A DNA stretch of 64,000 nucleotides from Halichondria panicea (GCF_963675165.1 NC_087381.1:310001-374000); one strand, 5' to 3'. Numbered from the stretch's first letter, positions 40,228 to 52,450 are shown. Made by a program: numbers and translations. Notes: a model not told the origin generated them from the letters alone.

Positions 40228-40466
40228 AGACCAATTAAGTGGGATCTATTGATCTATCTATTAGGTGGGTGCCTCACCATCACCCCACACACACACTCAC
40301 GCCCACACACAGGCTCTTGCTGCTAACAAGTGCCCCATTTCTAGCGAGACATCGGCTTGTCTACACCGTAGTTGTTTGTGGTTGTCGTGGCTGATGACCA
40401 CGATGTCCTCTCATTCGTCACACATTCTATCACCCCCCTAGAAACAAAAGCACAGGAGGTACAAGA
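40228..40466 (+). pseudogene. Chimeric LMAN1 fragment: last exon joined to exon 5 piece
   Basis: 40312-40390 matches the beginning of LMAN1 exon 9 (CTAACAAGTGCCCC). At about 40391 it switches to the end of exon 5 (GACCACGATGTCCTCTCATT). The 40228-40311 flank (AAGTGGGATCTATTGATCTA) also precedes the LMAN1 relic at 57300, so these two relics descend from one earlier copy. Confidence 0.8.
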
Positions 40467-40488
40467 GGGTACACTGTATGTACTGTTG

Positions 40489-40709
40489 CTACCATATTAC
40501 TAGAATGTTTTGCGAGCATCAAGGAATTTTGCGAGGGTTGTGTTCACTTCGCAACAATACAATCCACAAAACCTAAATTATTACTAGTAAATATACACAC
40601 GATCCTTGCCAGACCGCAATAGTTAGATCGCAAAGGGTAAAATTTTCTGCTGATTTGGCTCATTCGCAAAGGTTTTTCACCCGCAAAATATTCTAGTAAT
40701 ACGGTATCG
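40489..40709. repeat. MITE-like element, family TACCGTATTACTAG (copy 2)
   Basis: Ends around TATTACTAGAATGTTTTGCGAG and CGCAAAATATTCTAGTAATACGG are inverted. The interior is the reverse complement of copy 1 at 21057-21253, with shared CAAAACCTAAATTA and GCCA..CGCAA blocks. Confidence 0.78.
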
Positions 40710-40754
40710 TATATTAGGTTCGAATGCGAGGTTAATCAATATTTCTAACTACAG

Positions 40755-41051
40755 TAGAACCTCGATTATCCGGACACCTTGGTTCCAGAAGCAGGCCGGA
40801 TAAATGAATATGCCAGATAATTGCATAGATAAACCACGCCTTGATCCACCCACTTTATTGATAAACAGCAGTGCCACATGGTTGTCTGCGCATGCGCAGA
40901 AGATAAGCAGGTATGTCTCCATGGTAACAGCTGTAACGCGCATGCGCATTTGAGGGACACGGCCATTTTCTGAATTATTTAATCTGATAAAAAAAAAACT
41001 GCCAAGCCGGATAATCGAGATGGAAGGCCGGATAATTGAGGTTCTACTGTA
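40755..41051. repeat. MITE with inverted ends CAGTAGAACCTCGATTATCC
   Basis: The left end ACAGTAGAACCTCGATTATCCGG and the right end CCGGATAATTGAGGTTCTACTGT are near-perfect reverse complements of over 20 bp. The look of the ends recalls pogo/Tc1-type non-autonomous elements; this is inference. Two NRF1-like GCGCATGCGC palindromes lie inside (about 40888 and 40937). Confidence 0.88.
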
Positions 41052-42035
41052 TTGCGAATTGCATAGGAAATTCTTTACGTGTCTTTTTTGATCGCGAATT
41101 ATGCGAATTATGCGAAAATTAGCATTAGAAACTGGATATACGATAGTTCACTTGAGTGGTTGTAACCTAATGGTCCCATTTCACAATTTTGTAGCCCTTT
41201 AAAGTACTTACGAAATACCTATCTAATGATGTGTTTATAGTTATCAGTAATTGTCGTCAGGTCAAAATGTTCAAAGCATTTTGAAAAGGGCCTATTTTAA
41301 TGGCTATAAGGTGTCCAATTTCAAATGTATTTTGTAGCCTTTCAAAAGGCCTATCTAATGATGAGCTTATAATTATTTTATGAAATTTGGAACTATTCTT
41401 TTGTAGCGAGCCCCAGGAAAGAGTTGACGAGACGAAGTTGAGTGATTTGTCAGACCAGTATGCCAAGATGGCAAAGGATTTTGATAATCGTAGAGACACG
41501 TACCAACAGGAGCACAATAAGGGAAGTGTGGATGACTGGCAACGAGAGGTGGAGACTGAGCAGAGCATGCGATTGGTCGCTGACATGCAGACTGCACCAC
41601 TGCATCGGGAGATCAGGTGATTCATTAACTAACTGTAGTATCTTTGACTCTGGCCATAACTTTTGTTAAAATGTTCCAATTTCAATGATTTTCTGATTTT
41701 CTGAAAGCTTAAAAAGAACTCTTTAAAATGGATGCTTAGCTTTCAAATTTGCAACATGACCAAATTTCTCATTTTCGGAAAATTACCATGGTATTTTGGC
41801 GAAAATGGGTCAAAATATGATATTTGATTTGAGCGTACCAACTGAAAGAGCTCCTTTTAAGCTTTCAGAAAATCAGAAAATCATTGAAATTGGGTCACTA
41901 GAACTAAAGTTATGGCCATTCAAAAAGTTTTAGTATGAGAGACTGATAATTATTATAATTATGTTGAATAGCCATAACTTAGTTATCCATTTCTGTGAGA
42001 AGATGAACCAGTGTTTGTTTATCTATCCCCCCCCC

Positions 42036-42099
<64 letters not shown>

Positions 42100-43042
42100 C
42101 AGGGCTGTCGCTCAGAAGGTTGATCTGTTCATCACGGGTGGAGCTGGTGGCGTGGATAGAGGTCGACCAATGGATGCTGTCGGTTCCTCACTGGCAACGG
42201 AGATATCTCACATCAAAACAACAGAGTCCAACATTCTACACCAGCTGGCTGACCTAAGGTAGGTACCTGTATCATGTGATCTAGTGCATCATAATTATAC
42301 TGTGTCTTCAGCCAATCTTCAGTGTGTGCGTATAGCGAAGTCTATAACCTTAATTGCTGTTTTCAAATTTTAGCCGGTTTTCCCTACAAAATTTCAAATC
42401 TTGTCCACTGTTGATTGTGCAGTATTGATGTGTTGTTGTAGTGTACATAATAATTATATAGGACTAGTACAATGTCATGTATTTGTATAATGTAAAACTA
42501 TAGATTGAAGGATGTTTACGCACCGATATGCTACATTAAACTGTGTGATTATACTCCTCCATGACTATGCAGGGCTGCAATGGACCGTACAGTGCTTGAA
42601 GGCGGTAAGGCGACCCTCTCTGAGCAGCTGCAGCCGGTGTACGAGACCAAGGCGATGGTGTCGGCCCAGGCACAGAGCATAGAGAGTGTGCTCACTGAGT
42701 TGAAGGTGACGGAGAGGTTGTATTGTGGGTGTATCTTGATGACAGTTACAAGTGTTATATAATTATGGTAAAGGTCATTAGCTAACAATGTGCTGTACAG
42801 TACGTACATCATTTTTTGATGGCTTCTCTCTGTGTTTCTATTATTTACCAAGCCTCTATTGTCACCCACACACACACACACAGACTCGATCTTGCCGCTA
42901 ACAAGTGCCCCACTTCTAGTGAGACGTCAGCTTGTCTAACACCGTGGTTGTTTGTGGTTGTCATGGCGATGCAGCTGATAGTGATGCTCGGCTACTCCAT
43001 TTATAGACAAGCTCATAAAAAAAATTCAAAGAAATTTTTCTA
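41052..43042 (+). pseudogene. LMAN1 3'-half duplicate (exons 6-9)
   Basis: Copies of LMAN1 intron 5 through the last exon, including introns and the foldback at 41640-41935. Exon-like blocks are at about 41407-41618, 42104-42259, 42563-42705 and 42893-43042. The lectin exons 1-4 are absent. Frame defects: an extra C at the start of the exon 6 copy (CGAGCCCCAGG against CGAGCCCAGG) and a 4-nt insertion (GATC) at the start of the exon 9 copy. Elsewhere the frames are open, and the C-terminus still reads KKFF. It is most likely a recent non-functional segmental duplicate; a truncated protein cannot be excluded. Confidence 0.85.
42032..42097. repeat. (CA)n microsatellite in LMAN1 duplicate
   Basis: C-run followed by a long CA run immediately before the exon 7-like acceptor. 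The parent intron has the same tract, shorter, at 26540-26580. Confidence 0.9.
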
Positions 43043-43318
43043 GTGACTAATAGACCAATCACATGAGGCAATGAATCATTAGCTATAGTAGGCGTCTTTC
43101 TCATTACATGATGAAGTATTTCTTAATACTGTACAATATATATTTTTGACAAAGTTTCATATTCAATGCCTATAGCTATATAATTATACAAAATCATTAT
43201 TCATAGAGATGTGTCCTGTCTTTATAGAAAACTACAAATAGACTATATTATTATATCCACTAGCTACATCATCGGCACGTTATTGTTAAAGGGGTTGCAG
43301 GGATCACTTGTACATTAA

Positions 43319-46300
43319 TTATTTCTTGAGATATGTAATCGCTACTTCCTTCTGACAAACCAAACCATTTGGTCCTTGAATACGGGTACACTCAACAATA
43401 TGAGTGGCAGTGAAAGAGCGATTGCTGGTTCCTGTTGTAGCTACAGATTCACTTGTGTACTTTGGAGGAGGGTCATATTTTGGGGCATGCACAGTCGTCG
43501 TCTTCACTGGTGGTGGAGGACTGTATTCTCTGGTGGAGGATGAGGGTCTGCAGTAGAGGTAGCAGCATACACAAATGCAGCATATACACACACAGATGGA
43601 TATGCCAGAACCAAAGACTCCACCCATATAAGCTGGGATGTTTGACCCACCACTTCCACCACCACCACCACCAGATGTTGTGGCAAACTCTGTGCCATCA
43701 CCACCTGTGTGGGCAAACTTGATGTATAGGGGAAGTACATGCTTTAAATACTACATCTATAGCTCCTGTATATAATTTTCTATATACCATTACCTGTAGT
43801 ACAGATCAAGGCCACATCTTGTGTGTGGTTGCAATCTTCATCTCCGATAGGGTTAGCAGTACAATCAACGAGTCTGCTCTCAGTTCCAACGCAACGAAGA
43901 TTGTCCAGCCATGTCCGAGTGGTTGATGAAGCTTGAGAGAAACTATAAATAGTTCATAATTACACCAGTTATATTTATATGCATGCATTGATACTCACCC
44001 TAGTGTTCCTACCCGCCCATACCGAGTGTAGCCTCGGGTGTATCCCAGCTGACGACAAGCCACTCTTGCATCACTTGCGCCGAAGCTGTCGTCACACACT
44101 GTCCCCCATTTTCCATTGTAGTAGAACTCCAGTCTGCCAGAGGAACCTCCTGTTCGGCCTGAGTTTTCTACCAGCCTCAGGTCTCCATCTGAAGGGAATA
44201 GCACAAATTAATACCTGCAATATCAGGTACATATAAATATATGATGTACGTAAAAGCCTAAGGAGCTCATTGTACATATACTGTATACACCGGCTAATTA
44301 TTCACTTACTTGTAGTACAGATCAAGGCCACATTTTGTGTGTGGGTGCAATCAACTCTGATAGTGTTAGCAGGGCAATTAATGAGTCTGCTCTCAGATCC
44401 TGAGCAACGAAGATTGTCCAGCCATGTCTGAGTACTTGATGATGCTTGGGAAAAACTAAAAGATCATAATTGCACCAGCTATATAGAAATTACATGCATG
44501 CACAGTGATACTCACCCTAATGTTCCTACTCGCCCATACCGAGTGTAGCCTGTGTACCCCAGCTGACGACAAGCCACCATTGCATCACTTGAGCCGAAGC
44601 TGTCGTCACACACTGTCCCCCATGCATATGCTCTACGGTTATAGAACTCCAGTCTGCCAGAGGGGCCTCCTGTTCGACTAAAGCTGCCTACCAGCCTCAG
44701 GTCTCCATCTGAATGGAAAAAAGTGAATGCCACAAATTAATACCGGCAATATTATCATATGCTGTAGATAAAAGGATTGTACGTGTCTGTAGCAATGATG
44801 TCATATACACACTTCATCTATTACTTACTTGCAGTGCAGATCAAGGCAATATCTTGTGAATGATTGCAATTTTCATCTCCGATAGTGTTAGCAGAACAAT
44901 TAATGAGTCTGCTCTCCCTTCCTGAGCAATGAAGATTGTCCAGCCATGTCCGAGTGCTTGATGATGCTTGAGAGAAACTTACAAGAGAGAAATGATTATC
45001 ATAATTGCATTGGCTATATAGAAATTACATGCATGCAGTGATACTCACCCTAGCCTTCCAACTGTTCCGTATTGAGTGTAGTTTGAGAACCCTAGTTGAC
45101 GACAAGCCACTCTTGCATCATTTATACCGAAGCTGTCGTGACACACTGTCCCCCATGTTCCATTGTAGTAGAACTCCAGTCTGCCGGAGGAACCTCCTGT
45201 TCGGCCTGAGTTGTCTACCAGCCTCAGGTCTCCATCTGAAGGGAATAGCACAAATTAATACCTGCAATATCAGGCATGCATATAATTATATGATGTACGT
45301 AAAACCTAAGGAGCTCATTGTACATATTAGTTATAGTTAAACAATGGCCTCGAGTGGTATATTTGATTTACACGCTCGAGTAATCTGATAAACCAACTCG
45401 GCTGCGCCTCGTGGTTTATCTGATTACTCGAGCGTGTAAAGCAAATATACCACGAGAGGCCATAGTTTAACTGGCTTGTACTATGTTTAGAACTGTACTA
45501 CTATGTTTAGCTACTTCCTGTCATGCTTCTTCAATGAATATGCTTATAACTACTATTTGATGTCACTGTTGCTATAGCTATGCAATGAATTTGCTATCTT
45601 TTTAAAAAGCGATGGCTGATTCAAGCAAGCGTCTATGATTCAAGCAAGCAATTGTGAAGTCTGTGTTTCTGCATCTTTATAGAAGGCACTTCAAGAAAGT
45701 ATACTGGTACGTGCTACTTGTCTACAAAGAGTGCAAATGTACCCGAAAATATCATTCCACAAGCCTACTGTACTGGCCCAGTGCAGTGCAGTCTCTTTAG
45801 TCTGAGAAACACTTGGCAGTCTGGACCCTTCTTACTGCTCCTGGTCCCATGCAGCAATGTAATAAGCAGGTTGTGACAACCAATGTTGAAAGTTGAAAAA
45901 AAGCAACACAAACAACCAGTATCGTTCGATTCACGATCACGGAGTTCTTCCAAATTTGCCTCCTTTTTGGAACTATTCATCGCTCGAACTTGGCTCTTTT
46001 TATGTTGACTAAAATCATTAGTAGTCTGTTTTGTATTGAATTCTCTCTAGCTCTAATATTGCTAATATTGATTGAATTGAGTAGTGTGTCATTGTTTTAA
46101 TTGAAACAGTGTGTCAATTTTGTTGCAAAGGTGGGATACTGTATTCAGTTCTAGCTGTACATGTAGTTTGACCACAAGCCATGGTATATGGCAGTTATAC
46201 ACTAGGGTATAACAGCCATATACCATGGCTGTGGTCAGACAGGTTGTATAAGTAGTATAAACTACAACTGAAGCCTTTGATCTTTGGTGCAACCATAGTA

Positions 46301-49300
46301 CATATACTGTATACACCGGCTAATTATTCACTTACTTGTAGTACAGATCAAGGCCACATCTTGTGTGTGGGTGCAATCTTCAACTCCGATAGGGTTAGCA
46401 GGACAATCGGTCAGTTTGGTCTCAGATCCTGAGCAACCAAGCTCGTCCAGCCATGTCCGAGTGGTTGATGAAGCTTGGTAAAAACTAAAAAATCATAATT
46501 GCACCGGCTATATAGAAATGACATGCATGCACAGTGATACTCACCCTAATGTTCCTACTCGCCCATACCGAGTGTAGCCTGTGTACCCCAGCTGACGACA
46601 AGCCACCATTGCATCACTTGAGCCGAAGCTGTCGTCACACACTGTCCCCCATGCATATGCTCTACGGTTATAGAACTCCAGTCTGCCAGAGGGGCCTCCT
46701 GTTCGACTAAAGCTGCCTACCAGCCTCAGGCTTCCATCTGAATGGAAAAAAGTGAATGCCACAAATTAATACCGGCAATATTATCATATGCTGTAGATAA
46801 AAGGATTGTACGTGTCTGTAGCAATGATGTCATATACACACTTCATCTATTACTTACTTGTAGTGCAGATCAAGGCAATATCTTGTGAATGGTTGCAATT
46901 TTCAACTCCGATACGGTTAGCAGGACAATCAACGAGTCTGCTCTCCCATCTTGAGCAATGAAGATTGTCCAGCCATGTCCGAGTGCTTGATGATGCTTGA
47001 GAGAAACTTAAAAGAGAGAAATGATTATCATAATTGCATTGGCTATATAGAAATTACATGCATGCACAGTGATACTCACCCTAATGTTCCTACTCGCCCA
47101 TACCGAGTGTAACCTGTGTACCCCAGCTGACGACAAGCCACCATTGCATCACTTGAGCCGAAGCTGTCATCACACACTGTCCCCCATGTTCCATTGTAGT
47201 AGAACTCCAGTCTGCCAGAGGAACCTCCTGTTCGACTAAAGCTGCCTACCAGCCTCAGGCCTCCATCTGAATGGAAAAAAGTGAATGCCACAAATTAATA
47301 CCGGCAATATTATCATATGCTGTAGATAAAAGGATTGTACGTGTCTGTAGCAATGATGTCATATACACACTTCATCTATTACTTACTTGCAGTGCAGATC
47401 AAGGCAATATCTTGTGAATGGTTGCAATTTTCATCTCCGATACGGTTAGCAGGACAATCAACGAGTCTGCTCTCCCTTCCTGAGCAATGAAGATTGTCCA
47501 GCCATGTCCGAGTGCTTGATGATGCTTGAGAGAAACTTACAAGAGAGAAATGATTATCATAATTGCATTGGCTATATAGAAATTACATGCATGCAGTGAT
47601 ACTCACCCTAGCCTTCCAACTGTTCCGTATTGAGTGTAGTTTGAGAACCCTAGTTGACGACAAGCCACTCTTGCATCATTTATACCGAAGCTGTCGTGAC
47701 ACACTGTCCCCCATGTTCCATTGTAGTAGAACTCCAGTCTGCCAGAGGAACCTCCTGTTCGACTAAAGCTGCCTACCAGCCTCAGGTCTCCATCTGAAGG
47801 GAATAGCAAATTAATACCTGCAATATCAGGCATGCATATAATTATATGATGTACGTAAAGCCTAAGGAGCTCACTGTACATATACTGTATACACCGGCTA
47901 ATTATTCACTTACTTGTAGTACAGATTAAGGCCACATCTTGTGTGTGGGTGCAATCTTCAACTCCGATAGGGTTAGCAGGACAATCGGTCAGTTTGGTCT
48001 CAGATCCTGAGCAACCAAGCTCGTCCAGCCATGTCTGAGTGGTTGATGAAGCTTGGGAAAAACTAAAAGATCATAATTGCACCGGCTTTATAGAAATTAC
48101 ATGCATGCACAGTGATACTCACCCTAATGTTCCTACTCGCCCATACCGAGTGTAGCCTGTGTACCCCAGCTGACGACAAGCCACCATTGCATCACTTGAG
48201 CCGAAGCTGTCGTCACACACTGTCCCCCATGCATATGCTCTACGGTTATAGAACTCCAGTCTGCCAGAGGGGCCTCCTGTTCGACTAAAGCTGCCTACCA
48301 GCCTCAGGCTTCCATCTGAATGGAAAAAAGTGAATGCCACAAATTAATACCGGCAATATTATCATATGCTGTAGATAAAAGGATTGTACGTGTCTGTAGC
48401 AATGATGTCATATACACACTTCATCTATTACTTACTTGCAGTGCAGATCAAGGCAATATCTTGTGAATGATTGCAATCTTCATCTCCGATAGTGTTAGCA
48501 GTACAATCAACGAGTCTGCTCTCAGTTCCAACGCAACGAAGATTGTCCAGCCATGTCCGAGTGGTTGATGAAGCTTGAGAGAAACTATAAATAGTTCATA
48601 ATTACACCAGTTATATTTATATGCATGCATTGATACTCACCCTAGTGTTCCTACCCGCCCATACCGAGTGTAGCCTCGGGTGTATCCCAGCTGACGACAA
48701 GCCACTCTTGCATCACTTGCGCCGAAGCTGTTGTCACACACTGTCCCCCATGTTCCATTGTAGTAGAACTCCAGTCTGCCAGAGGAACGGCCTGAGTTTT
48801 CTACCAGCCTCAGGTCTCCATCTGAAGGGAATAGCACAAATTAATACCTGCAATCAAAATAACTAGAGCACTAAAGTGCAAACCCTCGGCTGGTGACATG
48901 ATTATAAAGAAACCAGAAGAGTGATAATGCAGTGCATGCAGCATGTATGAGCAACTCATAAAACTATGGAGGCATGCTGAAACTTTGAGTGCTAGTGGTA
49001 CATGGTTCGCCCAACTAGTACATGGTATGCATGTCACATTAGACATGTACTGTGGACTAGACTGGGATCACAGCAAAGAAGCCTGGAGTTTTAGACGTAT
49101 GGCTCCTGCCAGGCTGGAGTATGGATCCAGAGTCAGCCAACCAGTCACAATTTTATCTTTCTACTATAAATATATCAATTGTTCTTGGTACGGATCACTT
49201 CAGCTGCAACTACGTATAATCAAGGCCACGTGTAGCTGGTTATATAGCTGCTTCAAGCTTCTTAGCTTTTGCTCGACAATGAAGCTTTAACATCAAAATC

Positions 49301-50641
49301 TGCCACTATTTAAATCAAGATATTGTTGTGTGAAGGCTATCCATACTGTAAACGCAGTGCTGTGGCATCCAGGTGAGTAGAAAAGCCAATCACAAACAAA
49401 CAAACAAACAAACCAACAGACTACTATACCCGCTGGCCGCGGCACGGCCTCGGGTAATTATATGATGTACGTAAAACCTAAGGAGCTCATTGTATATATA
49501 CTGTATACACCGGCTAATTATTCACTTACTTGTAGTACAGATCAAGGCCACATCTTGTGTGTGTGGGTGCAATCTTCAACTCCGATAGGGTTAGCAGGAC
49601 AATTAATGAGTCTGCTCTCAGTTCCTGAGCAACGAAGCTCGTCCAGCCATGTCCGAGTGAATGATGATGCTTGGTAAAAACTAAAAGATCATAATTGCAC
49701 CGGCTATATAGAAATTACATGCATGCACAGTGATACTCACCCTAATGTTCCTACTCGCCCATACCGAGTGTAGCCTGTGTACCCCAGCTGACGACAAGCC
49801 ACCATTGCATCACTTGAGCCGAAGCTGTCGTCACACACTGTCCCCCATGCATATGCTCTACCGAAATAGACCTCCAGTCTGCCAGAGGGGCCTCCTGTTC
49901 GATGAAAGCTGCCTACCAGCCTCAGGCTTCCATCTGAATGGAAAAAAGTGAATGCCACAAATTAATACCAGCAATATTATCATAATTATGCTGTAGATAA
50001 AAGGATTGTACGTGTCTGTAGCAATGATGTCATATACACACTTCATCTATTACTTACTTGCAGTGCAGATCAAGGCAATATCTTGTGAATGATTGCAATT
50101 TTCATCTCCGATAGTGTTAGCAGGACAATTAATGAGTCTGCTCTCAGTTCCTGAGCAACGAAGATTGTCTAGCCATGTCCGAGTGCTTGATGATGCTTGA
50201 GAGAAACTTACAAGAGAGAAATGATTATCATAATTGCATTGGCTATATAGAAATTACATGCATGCAGTGATACTCACCCTAGCCTTCCAACTGTTCCGTA
50301 TTGAGTGTAGGTTGAGAACCCTAGTTGACGACAAGCCACTCTTGCATCATTTATACTGAATCTGTCGTCACACACTGTCCCCCATGTTCCATTGTAGTAG
50401 AACTCCAGTCTGCCAGAGGAACCTCCTGTTCGGCCTGAGTTTCCTACCAGCCTCAAGTTTCCATTAGTAAAACCTTTAAAAGCAAATCATGCACTGTTTT
50501 GACAAACTGAAACTTTTATTTTCAGTATCATGATGTAGTCTATACTGCCAGATAGCCTAACAGCAATGCACTCTTACCTTGGGTGTCAGAAAGACAGGAG
50601 CCCAAGATAATCAAAAAGAAATAACTTGTAGAGCCTGCCAT
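43319..50641 (-). CDS. Ten-SRCR scavenger-receptor-like membrane protein (one frameshift)
   Basis: Minus-strand exons: 50641-50578 (signal); SRCR pairs 50473-50278/50206-50058, 49933-49741/49680-49530, 48821-48641/48584-48436, 48315-48123/48062-47914, 47793-47607/47535-47387, 47266-47080/47006-46858, 46737-46545/46484-46336, 45235-45049/44977-44829, 44708-44516/44455-44310, 44188-43999/43942-43794; membrane/tail 43704-43319. Without the frameshift, 1278 residues. Splice phases are 1-2-1 throughout. SRCR2 second half has two extra nt in the ACACAC of CTHTQ, which breaks the frame. Domains 2, 4, 7 and 9 share an [10 protein letters not shown] variant of the first half, so triplets of domains were amplified recently. 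The tail has Cys-rich [24 protein letters not shown] and the [10 protein letters not shown] module. Two introns hold unrelated insertions. Function by family: ligand-binding receptor; the specific role is unknown. Confidence 0.8.
45325..46300. mobile_element. Insertion in an SRCR intron, with two hairpins
   Basis: Compared with sibling introns (for example 47820-47890), about 1 kb of extra sequence sits between GCTCATTGTACATA and the following CATATACTGTATACACC. It contains a 136-bp hairpin at 45336-45471 (arms TGGCCTCGAGTGGTATATTTG and CAAATATACCACGAGAGGCCA) and a hairpin at 46170-46237 (GCCATGGTATATGGC and GCCATATACCATGGC). No protein recognised. Confidence 0.75.
48857..49455. mobile_element. 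~600-bp insertion in an SRCR intron
   Basis: Sibling introns run directly from CCTGCAATATCAGG to the TAATTATATGATGTACGTAA block. Here about 600 bp of unrelated sequence intervene, ending with a (CAAA)n run and CTATACCCGCTGGCCGCGG. No terminal inverted repeats or protein seen. The insertion site is deduced from the intron comparison. Confidence 0.65.
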
Positions 50642-50700
50642 TTTGAAACCAAATGAATGCCTCGTACACGGGGGATATTTTTAACTATCTCCACAAACCA

Positions 50701-50737
50701 TGTTGACAGATAAAGTGTGCGCATGCGCGTACATGCT
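50701..50737 (-). promoter_or_regulatory. Conserved upstream motif with NRF1-like palindrome
   Basis: TGTTGACAGATAAAGTGTGC followed by GCATGCGCGTACATGCTG, about 60 bp upstream of the ten-SRCR gene start. Confidence 0.6.
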
Positions 50738-50739
50738 GA

Positions 50740-52238
50740 TACCGTATAGCGGGTTTGTCAGGAAAGACAGATAATGGCACTCCCAGCCCGCCATGGGGGA
50801 CTTGGTATAGCAAACCCGTGTGAAACAAGCCCTGGTCAGTTCACGATGAGCATGTCAATCTCAGCACCACTAGTCAGCCTGATACTTGACCAATCCGATA
50901 TATACGAACTACAATGAAGCAAGAGCAAGCCAGACTGAGGAACAATGCCAAAAAATTCCGCCGACAGATGGAAGCCAGGACAGCAAGTGAGCTAAATGAA
51001 GAACTACCAATTTGAAAAAAATGGTTGGAATATGCTCAGAGAAAGGTACCTCAAGCTGGATAACAGCGCTGCCTATTGCAGAGCATGGTTTCATGCTACA
51101 CAAGGGAGCCTTCAGAGATGCTCTTTGCCTCAGGTACGGCTGGCGTCCTCAGAACCTACCCTCATACTGTGTCTGTGGACTTCACTTCACAGTAGAGCAT
51201 GCACTCAGCTGCTCTAGGGGAGGATTTCCAACAATAAGACAATGAAATACGCAACATCACAGCAAATCTTATGAGCGAAGTATGTCCAGATGTGGGTATT
51301 GAACCAACCTTACAGCCTGTGACGGAAGAGCAGTTCCAACTTAGGACAACCAACCGCGAGGATGGGGCTCGCCTTGATGTTGTGACCCAGAGCTTCTGGA
51401 GCAACGATAGACAGAGTGCATTTTTTGATGTCAGGGTCTTCAACCCGTACGCACCTACCTATCGCCGCTCCACCATGGCCCAGAGCTACAGAAGAAACGA
51501 GATGGAAAAGAAGAGAGCTTATGAACAGCGTGTAAGAGAAGTCGAACATGGATCGTTTACGCCTTTGGTTTTCTCTGCTGCTGGAGGTATGGGTCCGGCT
51601 GCAGATATTGTCTACAAGAAACTAGCTTCAATGCTGGCAGAGAAACAGGACAAAACATACAGCACAACTCTGAATTGGATGAGGTGTAGGCTAAATTTCT
51701 CCCTCATAAGATCAGAGATTATGTGCATCAGAGGCTCTAGGAAGTCATTCACCACCACCACACCATGGAAGGCCTTAGACACTGGCACTATTGACCTAGC
51801 AACTCAAGAAGGCCGGGTGCTATCGGTCTGAAACATGTGTTTTCACCCAGGAACTTTATAAAATTATGTTACATGTTTTTGTTGTTTTTTCTTGGTTTGT
51901 TTTTTTGTTTTGTCTTTTGTCTTTTGTCTTCTCACTTGCAATAAGTATTATTATTATATTATAAAAAATAAAAAATAAAAAATTTCGAGGGTTATAAATG
52001 TTTGCGGTTTTCGTGGATTGAGCCTGTACCGCGAAAATTTATACTCACGAAAATTTATGAATAGTAGGCGTGTTCAGTATTATGGATTCGAGGCTAACGG
52101 TGTGGAGGTACAGCTGCATGTTGATGTGCGCATGCGCCAAAAGGCTGGAACGCAGACCACGAAAAAAAAAACCCAGAAATCCTTTGTAATGGTCCATCCG
52201 CGAAATTTATACCCTCGAAATATACCCGCTATACGGTA
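50740..52238. mobile_element. MITE of the TACCGTATAGCGGG family split by a retroelement
   Basis: The left end TACCGTATAGCGGG is at 50740, and the body plus right end (ATTTCGAGGG...CCCGCTATACGGTA) is at about 51978-52238. Together they match the 210-bp element at 31352. The DNA between is the retroelement relic described separately, so this is a nested insertion. Confidence 0.75.
50820..51977 (+). pseudogene. Retrotransposon relic (3' end of reverse-transcriptase-type ORF) with A-rich tail
   Basis: 51271-51831 keeps a 186-residue frame with TTNREDGARLDVV, AFFDVRVFNPYAP, EQRVREVEHGSFTPLVFSA and a C-terminal TLNWMRCRLNFSLIRSEIMC. This is a set I recognise from C-terminal regions of invertebrate retroelement polyproteins. 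Upstream, in other frames, are HKGAFRDALCLRYGW and a CxC...HALSC zinc-knuckle-like piece (51110-51220), so the reading frame is broken. A TAAAAAA-type tail (51960-51980) follows, typical of non-LTR retroposition. The 5' part with the polymerase core is absent. Confidence 0.75.
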
Positions 52239-52279
52239 AATTATAAAGTATCTGATAATGGGGATGGGTCTACGAATAT

Positions 52280-52450
52280 ACTAGTTAATGCACCGTTGCA
52301 AGTACTCTATGGATATTATTGGCCTCGGGGAAGTTCGAGAAGCTCATGTATAGCTCGAGGCAAAGCCGAGTGCTACATGATACTTCGAGAACTTCCACGA
52401 GGCCAATAATATCCACAGAGCACGAGAGCAAAACGGTGCATTAACTGGTT
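52280..52450. repeat. Foldback element
   Basis: Arms ACTAGTTAATGCACCGTT and AACGGTGCATTAACTGGT, and inner GGATATTATTGGCCTCG and GAGGCCAATAATATCC, are reverse complements, with a CTCGAGGCAAAGCCGAG centre. Confidence 0.85.
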
